Source: Phlebotomus papatasi (Eukaryota; Arthropoda; Insecta; Diptera; Psychodidae). Taken from it: 64,000 nucleotides of DNA. A program made the translations under genes and the position numbers. Positions 1-10,700 of this stretch are shown here, in pieces (within the stretch, counting starts at the first letter, position 1; the number at the start of each line of letters is the position of its first letter). The stretch covers positions 58,404,627-58,468,626 of the forward strand of contig NC_077223.1 in assembly GCF_024763615.1 (NCBI RefSeq), read 5' to 3'. Below the pieces are notes generated by a model, which saw nothing but the letters and a program-made list of their open reading frames with translations, did not search any database and was not told the DNA's origin.

Positions 1-467
1 ATTTGACTTATCATTGGTTGGATCAGCAACTGTGCTAACTGCATTTGCTTTGTGTTTGAATTTATTACAAACGCCATGCAGTGATGCGTGACGTTTGACA
101 ATAAATTAATTTTGAAAGCAAATTTATGCCTCTACAATTTTTTTTGGATCATTTTGCTCTACAATGGAAAAAAAATTGTAAAATTGTTGGTAATTTGTGA
201 ATTCCTACTGGAGACTTATAAAAGGCTTGTAAATCGTCTAACCCACTAAAAAAAGTTCGTAAAAGTTTGTAATTTTTCTCAAACATTGTTCGTATCATGA
301 ACACTTGACGAATATATTTTTTTTATTCTTTTACAAACATTTGTTAGTACATTTTTGTTCATCTGACAAAACTTTACGAACTAATGACAAAATTTTACGA
401 ACATTTTTCTTTATGTTTACGTACATTTACAAATGTTTGTAAAACCACAAAAAGTGCTCGACAAATA
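1..467. other. AT-rich sequence without a recognised gene
   Basis: Recurrent TTCGTAAA/TTTACGAAC words suggest a decayed repeat. A stretch near 190-270 (GTGAATTCCTACTGGAGACT) resembles 14345-14400. Nothing codes here. Confidence 0.5.
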
Positions 468-643
468 GGGTGAAGTGGGGCACCTTTGAAATTGGGAATT
501 TTCTCCTATGTTTAAGTGGATCTGAGCCATAATATAATTTAGCTTCTCAATTTGTTCGTGCAGCTAAATTATATCACGATAAAGCTCAATTTTATTTAAA
601 AATAGGTCAAAAATTCCAATTTCAAAGGTGCCCCACTTTCCCC
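468..643. mobile_element. 176-bp MITE (family I), TA duplication
   Basis: The ends read GGGTGAAGTGGGGCACCTTT and, inverted from the right, GGGGAAAGTGGGGCACCTTT. TA flanks it at 466-467 and 644-645. It is of Tc1/mariner type and lies downstream of the ago stop. Confidence 0.75.
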
Positions 644-658
644 TAATCAAGTTACAAC

Positions 659-745
659 CCAGCTAGCACAATTAGCTAAAAAGACAGCATTTTTAGCGTA
701 TTATTGCTGAAAACACTGCCTTTTTTAGCTAACTGTGCTCGCTGG
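659..745. repeat. short imperfect inverted repeat
   Basis: CCAGCTAGCACAATTAGCTA is mirrored by TAGCTAACTGTGCTCGCTGG 45 bp later. This is a hairpin-forming 87-bp unit, possibly a very small MITE. Confidence 0.5.
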
Positions 746-1335
746 AAAACAATGTTTATGGAAAAGTAAAAAGAGGCGTGGCCTAAAAATACTTTTCCAC
801 TTTTAGGCGGAGCTTACTCAGGATATCAAATAAAACATTCATGCAGAATACAGAATTCTTTATAAAATCTATGCTCTTCTGTAGTAGTCTAGAATGTTCT
901 GGTGAATTATTGAACAGGATAAAAATTTTATATCCAGAATATTCTAATGGAAAAGTATTTTATGAAGAATAAAATTATGTTAAAGTAGACTTTACAATCA
1001 CGATATAATTTTTCAAAGGAGGAATATCAGGAATATTTAAATATCAGGATAAATCGATAAGAAATTCTTTTCACTGAGATAAATTCCTGTGATATGAAAA
1101 ATAAATTAAAAACAATTGTTAATTGTTATTAAATGTTCCTCACCGTCACTTTTATCTCAATATTTCGCTAAGCAAATTAGAAAATTAAAAGATTATCCTC
1201 TTATTCTGTTTTTGTTTAATAACGAAGGGTGTTGGTTTTCTTGACTATATTTCGTTAATATAACTACATATTTCACATTCTCTCTCGCTCAGTGTTTTTT
1301 TTGTTTGTTTTTAAATAGAAAGCTGTTCAATTCTT

Positions 1336-1400
1336 TTAAAACAGAGAGAGAGAGAGAGCAATATCTTCCCCCTCAAACATGTATATATATTTTTTTCAGT
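1336..1400. repeat. simple repeats (GA)n and (TA)n
   Basis: An AGAGAGAGAGAGAG run at about 1344-1358 and a short TATATATA at about 1380. The surrounding 746-1593 is AT-rich ago 3'-flanking DNA with no further feature seen. Confidence 0.8.
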
Positions 1401-1593
1401 GGTATTCAGATTTTTGAAATTTTTTTTTAAAGAACCCCTTTTTCCGATTATCCAGAAGTAAATGTATTTTTTTTTCATTTGTTAATAATTCACGTGAACG
1501 TTTCTCTTTTCTATCTTATGTTTTTGTTTTCTTTTAAAATTTTGTTAATTGTGTTTAACCTGAATTAGCTGAAACACAGACCATTCATCCTTC

Positions 1594-1705
1594 TTATGAG
1601 CATTTTAAGCAGGCACCTTCAACATCAAAGTCCAGTACCATCAACTTGGTCTCCTCGGTTCCATTCCTGGAACCCACGGCACAGATCAACTTGGTATCAT
1701 TGGCC
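1594..1705 (-). CDS. ago: ago last coding exon (WD40 repeat 8, stop)
   Basis: This exon encodes residues 1184-1220. It contains KLICAVGSRNGTEETKLMVL, the hallmark end of the FBXW7 propeller. A short C-terminal tail (EGACLKCS) ends at TAA at 1594-1596. The acceptor on the minus strand is TTTGTGTAG|GGCC. No canonical AATAAA is evident close downstream; an ATTAAA-type hexamer reads on the minus strand at about 1214-1219. Confidence 0.93.
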
Positions 1706-4700
1706 CTACACAAAAACACATAAAGAACGTTTTTATTTATTGATCTCTAAATAACTTCCTCGCTTCCATCTTTGAATTATACAAAAAAAAATGCTCACCT
1801 TATTCTCCATACAACTCCGCCTGATCCACCCGAATCCAGAGCCACTAAATTCCTAATGAATTCTCCAGTCTTTACGTCCCATAGCTTCACAGTTCCATCG
1901 TCGGAGCTCGTGATAACAAAGCGAGAATTGAATTGCAGGCAAGTAACAGCTGATTGGTGTTTATTTGGTCCTGAAAATACAAAAGATAAAAGAAAAACCA
2001 CTTTCATTAAACGAAACTTAAGAGCACGTTCCGTTCAGTGATTCATTCATTTTCAACTGCTTATCCCTATCGGGGTCGCGGGCCTAGGTCACACCCAGGT
2101 TATAAACTATGTATGTCTGTTTCTGTTGATACCCTGCCACTTCAGGAAGATGATCGTTTTCGATCCCAAAACGCTTCAAAACTAGAACCTGAATTTAATT
2201 CAACCACCTTGTCCTAGGCCTACCCCGAATGCACTGAACATGATCATGCCATCGAAGTTGTGATCTCTCAACTCGAAACTTCTCAACTCATCGACTCTTT
2301 GCAACTTCTCGACTCTTAGCTCATCACGAACGGTTACGTTCCTCACTCGATCTCAACGAGTGATTCCTTTAACCGATCAGAGGTTATTCATCTCGACAGC
2401 TTATACTCACGATATTATACTTTCGGTCATTACCCAAATCTCATGACCCTATTTGAGAATATGAATTAACACAGCTTTTAAACCAATAATTAAGCAGAAC
2501 GACTAGGCTCGACCTTCCTCATCATGCTACTGCTAAGGTTTCTCATTACTGCAGAAGTCTGGCCGATTCCTAACGAGAGTTCTGCGTCCATCCTACCATG
2601 ATTTGTGAATAACACCCCGAGATTCAATTTATGTGTTTGTCTTGAATTAAAGCTTGGTTGCGACAGCCGCCGACTTACCGCAACCAATTTCATCAGGTAA
2701 ACGACAGAAACCACTGAATCATAAGATCGTATATACCAAAAATTCGTACTACTTTTACAAATTTTACAATCCATTGTCAATTATTTGTGTATGGCAATTA
2801 TTCATAGTAAAAACAAGATGAAATTGGAAGGGTGGAATTCTATTAGTTGAACTGAACTAGTTGAAATTTCGAATAACAACCACTGAAAAAATTAACTTTC
2901 AATTGAAAAGGAATCAATTAAACTGTAGAATTGGTAAAATTCAACCCTTAGTAATGGCCCAAGTGCAATAAATAATGGTAATAATTATTATAATGGTACT
3001 AAAATCACTAAAATGAAACAACAAAATAGCGTAAACTACATTTAATCTACTGGTTATTTCTACGATTATCGTGTGTAACAGAATCAATTCGATTGTCGTA
3101 GTAATTTTTCCACCGATTATCGCACCAAAATTTCAACTTTCAACTACTTTCGTTTGAGCTCATTCTTCTTCTTTTTATATTTTGTCATTGTCTTTGGATC
3201 CAAAGACAATAATTAGATCCTTTTAGATCCAAAGACAATGATTTTGTGAAATTTCAGTGGGACGAGGCCGAAAGAGCAATCCGTCGGCTTAAACACAACA
3301 GAGCGCCAGGAGTAGACGGAAATGCAGCAGAGCTGTACCAACATGGAGGCGCCCAACTACACCGATTTGTTCATCAATTAGTGCTCCGTGTATGGGACGA
3401 AGAGGTAATGCCAGACGAATGGAAAATTGGCATTATCTGTCCTATACATAAGAAAGGAGATATCACAAACTGTAGCCACTATAGGGGTATTACGTTGTTG
3501 AGTACCGCCTATAAGATATTCTCCTCTATTCTGCTTGGTCGAATAGCCCCATTCGCTCAGACCATTATTGGACTATATCAATGTGGTTTCACTCCAAGCA
3601 AAACAACAACAGACCAGATCTTTTCCCTTTGACTGTCTACGGAGAAGATGAGAGAGCATTACCAAGCACATCATCATCTCTTCATCGATTTCAAAGCAGC
3701 CTACGATAGCATAGTCAGGGTAAAACTGTACGAAGCCATGGGAGAATTCGGCATCCCGAACAAATTGATTAGACTGACAAGGATGACCATGACCGATGTG
3801 AGGAGCAAAGTAAAGACGAACGGATCGCTGTCACGAGAGTTTTGCGTGAACAACGGACTCAGACAGGGGGACGGACTATCGTGCGTCCTCTTTAACCTGG
3901 CACTGGAAAAAGCGATCCGTGACTCCGGCGTGAGCAGGTTATACTCAATAAGTTCACGCAGCTCCTAGCCTATGCTGACGATATTGACATTATGGGGGGT
4001 AATCCCAGAGCTGTACAAGAGGCCATCATCCAGAATGAACATGTGGTACGAAATCTGGGGCTACAGATAAATGAAGGCAAAACGAAGTACATGGTGGCCT
4101 CGTCAGCAGCAACTCCGGCAAGATCCACGGAGAGCATCTGTCAAACAGGGCTCCCGATGGGGGACTACAACTTTGAAGTTGTCAACTCCTTCGTGTACCT
4201 TAGGTCAACAATCACAGCCGACAACAACACCTCAACAGAAGTCCGCGCACGGCTGCTGAAAGCCAACAGAGCCTATTTCAGTCTATCAAGAGTTTTCCGG
4301 TCCAGAAACTTAAGCATAAAGACTAAGCTACTGCTGTATAGGACTATGATCCTGCCAGTTCTCACGTATTCGTCTGAGACGTGGGTCCTCAGCGAACAGA
4401 ATTGCGAACTCTTAGCCGCGTTTGAGAGGAGGATACTACGACGGATTTTTGGCCCCATATGTGAGGAGGGACGATTCCGGAGCCTATACAACCATGAGGT
4501 GTATGAGCGCTACCGAGAGGTAACTGTCATCAAGCAAATACGCATCAATATGCTCCGGTGGGCTGGTCATCTGGTTCGTAAAGATGAGGACGACCCAGCC
4601 TGGAAAGTCTTTAGGGGCGGACTCTATGCTACGAGGAGACGAGGCCGACCCAGCCTCAGATGGATCGACGGCATGGATTAGGACGCCAGCTCATTAGGGG

Positions 4701-7700
4701 TGCGGAATTGGAGAACAGTGACGCGTAACAGGCTCAAGTGGCGACGGGTCCTGAGTCAGGCCAAGACCAGTAATTGGTTGTAGGGCCGGTTAAGTAGTAG
4801 TAGTTTTAGTGGAACTTTTGGAGGAAAATTCAGCTTACTTTGCTTTTCAACTATGAAAATTCAACTTGTTTGCTGTTCAACTTTGGTTCCTACGATAATC
4901 GTTTGAAATTTACTACAATTATCAATGCTCTCCTATTACACGCGATAATCGTAGTGTAGACACTCGCGGAAAACTTTCCGAATTTAGGCTTATCTTGCCA
5001 ACTCTCGCACCACACACTCTGTAGCCAACCATGGCTCACGTCACTCTGACTCTACGTCAAGTGGCGCTGTGGACGAGTGAAAGCTTGCTCATCTGGTGAG
5101 AAATGTTCGAATTGCATTTCAGTTAGCAAATTCGACAACAATAGTAATTATTTTTTACTATGATGCGTAAGAAAGATGCAACAGAATATGCACATTGAGG
5201 GATGAGTCTCGGCTTGGCCAATAAGGCAAGTGACACAAAAGTCCAGCAACATTACACCGTTCTTGTTTTCGTCAGTGTTATCGTTCTTTCCAATCACACC
5301 ATTCCATGCCTCAGAATCGACACCAACATAGGCAATGAAATCTCCAAAAACTCTTAAATCCACTCCAGAAGTTGCCTTATCAAAGTTACATTTGCCTAAA
5401 TTATGGCCGCAAAAGTTAATTGAGATCAAAACGTTAAGCAGTTTCACTAAAATCATTAGACGCGGAAATCATCGATGCACTGTAAGCACTGTAATTATTT
5501 GTGGAACTTCACCAGCAAAACAAGAAAAATATTGCTTTTTATAAGCCCCATTTGTAAAACTTGTCGTGACAAAAAGGCATTTTAAAAAGCCAATGAAAGT
5601 TTTTCTTTCAAAATCAAATTCCTCACCTGAAAGTGTTTGTAGGCATTGTCCCGTGAGAATATCCCACACTTTGACAGTCGAATCGGCATTCCCAGACACC
5701 AAAATATTCTGCCTCAACTCCATTCCGGACGTGAGGCTCTGATGTCCCATCAGAGTATGCTTGCAACTCCCCGTCTCGGCATCCCAGACACGAATTGACG
5801 TATCCAGTGAACCAGACACTACGTGAATACCATCAAACTGGAAAATATTCTCGTTAGAACAAAAATTCAAATGGGGGAGGAAATGGAGAGACTGAAGTGG
5901 ATTCACCTGTAGTGAGTAGACACGATTGGTATGACCCTGAAGCGTGTGTAAACACTCAGCCTTCTCTGGATTCCACACTTTCACCATATAATCGTAAGCC
6001 CCCGACACTACCAGTTTGCCATCGTACTGAACGCAGCGCACAGCCGCCAAATGACCCACAAGGATGTGCAAGCAGATTCCACGAGTCACATCCCACACTC
6101 GAAGAGTTGCATCGCGGGAACCACTAACGACTCTGAATGGTCAAAGGGAACAATCAAAATTGGGAAAGCTATTGGGAAAGGGTATTTCTTCTAGAAATTA
6201 CGATACTCACTTGTTGCCATGCAGATGCATACACCTGACTGTGGATGTGTGTCCATAGAGTGTATGGATACATTGTCCAGAGTCTGCATTCCACACTTTC
6301 AACGTCCTGTCGGTGCTGCCTGAAATGATGATGTTGGCCGACATCTGGGACGACCATACACCACCTGTGTGTCCTACAAGTGTTCGAAGGCACTGCAGAG
6401 ACAGAAAATCAAATATAATGTTACTTCGCCGAAACGTAAACAACTCTATGTTTTTTTTTACTGAATTAAAAATATCGGATTTCAAAGGCTAAACCAGTAT
6501 TTACTAAAAGGTTTGCTTTTTAGTTTTAACTTGAAAAGTGACCTGGAGGGCAATTCTGTAACGCTCTGGTAATGCCAAATGACAAATTGGGTTTGAATTT
6601 TAGGAGAGCTTTTTCAAAAATGCGATTCTGTAGCCGTGACATTGCCATTTCAGCTCACGTGGTATTGTCAGAAGTCACATATTTTAGATTTCTGGCAATT
6701 CAAATGACAATGAATTTTGTTAAATAAATCAACCAAGGACGTACTGTATTTTCATAAAATAAAATCATCAAGTAAAGGGATTTCATTCAAAATTAAATGA
6801 ATTGAATTTTCGAAATCATATGATATGACGAATAAAGCTCGAAGGGCATTGTCAGGTTTCGAACTCACGCGTGGCAATGCTACGAAAATAACAGAATTCC
6901 CCTACTGGAGGGGAATTCTGTAAATAGAATAGAATATTTATTTAATCACAAAAAAGGGTACATCCCTCTTACAATTGTGATAAAGAAAAAGAAGATTAAA
7001 ATTGAAATAACAAAAGAAAACAGAGTTAAAGAAAAAAAACAACATGAGCTGAAAAAAAGATGAAAAAAAAGATGAGAAGATGCTTCTTTAAGATTCACTC
7101 AGCCTGGACCCGAAAAAACTGACGGATGCCATCCGCGGACCTACGCATGTCACTAGGAATTGCGTTGAAGGGCACAATGCCTTTTACAAACAGTGACCGG
7201 TACAGACAATTACTCCTGACCTTAGGCACTATGAGTCCCAGAATCCTGGCCGAATCCCCCCTAACCAGAAGACTCGACAGGTACTCAGGACACCCAAAAA
7301 TTAGCAAATGAAACAAAAAGAGCGCAGCTCTTGAGTTCAAATGAAAAATAAGGTCACAGCCGATAAATACATTTCTGTGGGGAGTGATATGGTCCCGGCG
7401 ATTTAAGCCACAGATATACCTGACACAATTATTGAAAGAAACAGTTAGACGACGAATGGTGTCACTATCCGCCGCAAAGAAAAGCTCTGCTCCGTAAGTG
7501 AAGAAAGGAAGAAGAAGCGCTCGCGCGAGGAGCAAGCGAGTGTCATAAGGTGTGATGTCCCGGAAGCGCCTAAGGGTATACAAAGAGTAGTTGACCTTTC
7601 GGCAAATTGAGGTAGCATGATCTGACCAAGATAACGTGGAATTAAAGATTATTCCGAGGTTTTTAACCTGATCTACAGTAGGAATAATTTCTCCGTGTAG

Positions 7701-10700
7701 GAGTAGAGGAAAGAAATCAAACGAAGGGGTTTTTCTATAAATTATGATAGCTTGGGACTTTTTAGGGTTTAAAAGCAAACCATTCAGAGACTCCCAGTGC
7801 TCAATATTGGAAAGATTAAAGTTTATAAGATCGAAGGCATCCCGTGGATTAGTAGGATCACCATCCACATAGATTTGAAGGTCATCTGCATAAAGATGAA
7901 ATAGGCAATTTAACATTGAAGGTAAATCATTAATAAAGAGAGAGAACATGAGAGGGCCAAGAATTGAACCCTGAGCAATGCCCTTACTTAAGAATGTAGG
8001 TGGTAAAGTTTCATCGCCAAATTTGATAATATGTGATCTACGAGTGAAGCATGATCGAATGAGTGCAATTGCAGAAGAAGAAAATTCGAAGAGACTACAC
8101 AACTTGTAGCAAAGGAGATCGTGAGGAAGACTATCAAAGGCCTTAGTGAAATCTAGAAGAACTAGAATCACAAAACGATCGATAGCTGAGGAGATGTCAT
8201 GGTTTACCTTGAGAAGGGCAGAAGTAGTACTGTGACCTTTATGCCCTAGACACACTTACGACTAAAGTCCAGAGACGACTAAGCTAGTTCATAGCCAAGT
8301 CAGTTCCTGACACACTACGAACGAGGATTAACATTTACTGGTACCTACAATACATAACTTTTGTGAGTTTTTATGCATATATTTTTACTGAAATGCACTA
8401 AAACTCTTCTGAAAATGAAACTATTTGTAATATCATGTCTCAGTACACGTGCAATAATTATTGTTAATTACAATTATTTGTGAGGTGGAAGCTAACTCAC
8501 GACTTAAGTCAATTTCTACGATTCTAGTGAATAATTCTTATTGTTATAAGTGAATTGTCAAGTAAATTTACAAGTAGTTTCATTTTCAAAGGAGTACTAG
8601 TGCATTTCAGTAGAAATATCTGCAGAAAACCCACGAAAGTTATGTTTTGTGAGTGCCAGTAAACGTTAAGCCTCGTTTGTAGTGTGTCAGGAACGGACTT
8701 GGCTATGAACGAGCTTAGTCGTTTCTGGACTTTAGTCGTAAGTGTGTCTAGGGCATTACGGAAACCCGACTGAAAGTCACAAAGAAGTTCATTTGCGGTC
8801 AGATGCTGTGAGATTTGTTCATGTAGAACAAATTCAAAAGCTTTTGAGAGGACAGGAAGAAGGCTAAACGGCCTAAAATCCGAAGGAGATTTGGGATTAG
8901 AAACTGTTAGATGGCGCTCAAAATGGATTATCGATGTCGATCAAATTGCTATGTACCACTGACTATTCTTTGTTCACATTTTTACTCTGCCACCAGAACT
9001 CAATGTGTAAGCATCGGTGGCAGCCAAAATCCCGAAAGCCAAAATCCCGAACGCCAAAATCCCGAAAAGGTCAAAATCCCGAAAGCCAAAATCCCGAAAG
9101 CCAAAATCCCGAATTTTCAAAATCCTGAAAGGGATGAAATTATATGAAGGAAAATGCTTAGAATAATTTCCCAAGACACAGAAGATTTCCCTTTGCCACC
9201 AGAAAGCGCGGGTAGAATCGTGGGAGTAGCTGTAACACTTTTAAAAATTCGGGATTTTGGCTTTCGGGATTTTGGCGTTCGGGATTTTGGCTTTCGGGAT
9301 TTTGGCGTTCGGGATTTTGACTGGGACCCGTAAGCATCAATATATTTTTTGTCAAGTTAAATAAAGTGAAGTTAAACTTCACCTGGAGTTTTCGGCAACA
9401 AGAAGGGATTATTTCTATATTAATTTCCTCTACCCTCGCAGGTATTTAATTCACTACACAAGGAGCAAATGTATGAAATTTTCTTCAGAAAAAATATGAA
9501 CTTAATGTGTTGAATCTTGTGTCAAAGTTGAAGCGTCTGGAAATTCTTTTGAATTAGGACATTTACCCTACGAATGATACGAGTGTATATGACACTTCTA
9601 AGGATCGACGATTCAACAGTACGGTCCTGAGGCTGCAAAGTGCGAGTGTATCAAAGGAATTGCCGGGTACAGATGCAACGAGTGCGATAGAGGCTATCTT
9701 GGACAGACTCTTTATTACTAATCCGGTGGGGAGTGTTTCGACGGTTTCGACAATTGGGATCTCTCGAGAGTGGAACTCTTCGTGTGATCGACGAGGCTAA
9801 GAATATCAAGACAGTATATGCTACATGTGCATACACCAAAGACTTTGAAGGTATGGACAAGAAATTGGAGAAGATCTGTCAGTTGCCGGACAATACAACA
9901 ATCGATGAGCAGAATATTGGGATTTTAGAATCTGAGGTGTTTAACTTGCGAACATCTCTGAATACTCCCTTAGAAAACATTAAGAGAGCGGAAAACTATC
10001 TCGAGGACTTGGATTCCAATATCAAGATACCCAGAACTCTTTAATTTACACAATCGCACTGAGAACATCAAAAATATGATCATATCAATTTCTCTTCCTG
10101 TTTATTAGAACTTGAATGTGTCGAACAATATTTGAGAGTAATAAATGTGATTTATTATCAACCTGGGTTTTACGTCTTAAGACAAAAAGTTACCTATCAA
10201 TATCGCTTCATCATGGTATTCATATTCTAATGTTGCATTTCAAAAGACACTAATTAATTTTTCTTTTTAGTGAACAACACTAAGCGGGAATCAACAGGTT
10301 TTTCCTCGAAGTAAAGAAGAAAAAAAAACTGTATGAAAAGTAAAACGAAAAGGGATTATTATTAATTTCACTCAACAAATCCATAACTGTTGACCATGGC
10401 AAAAGTCAATCTATTTTATTATAGTATCTTCCTTTAATAAATACTGTCCTAAATGGCCCTTGGCATTAGCACACTTTCCGCACTCGCTCACACAATGATT
10501 AAAAATGTTCCAGGAAGGCAAAAATTGCGACTTTGGAGTCACTCACCCCCGGTAACAGGAACACATTCCATTAGTAATTCGTCACAATCTTCCTTAATCA
10601 CAATTCTTTTTCTTTTTTTTGTTCAATCACGCATTAATTGATCACGCATAGGAGGGTCAAATTTCCCCACGATACATCGTTGTTTGGGTCTTTGAACGTT

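Noticed and set aside
5838..5906. Continuous coding between ago exons 6 and 7
   Set aside because: The 69 bp stay open by chance. GT...AG borders and the FBXW7 alignment show an intron inside a WD40 blade.
9022..9320. CRISPR array (regular CCAAAATCCCGAAAG repeats)
   Set aside because: Repeats are directly adjacent without unique spacers, occur in inverted arms and lie in an insect intron. It is a foldback element.
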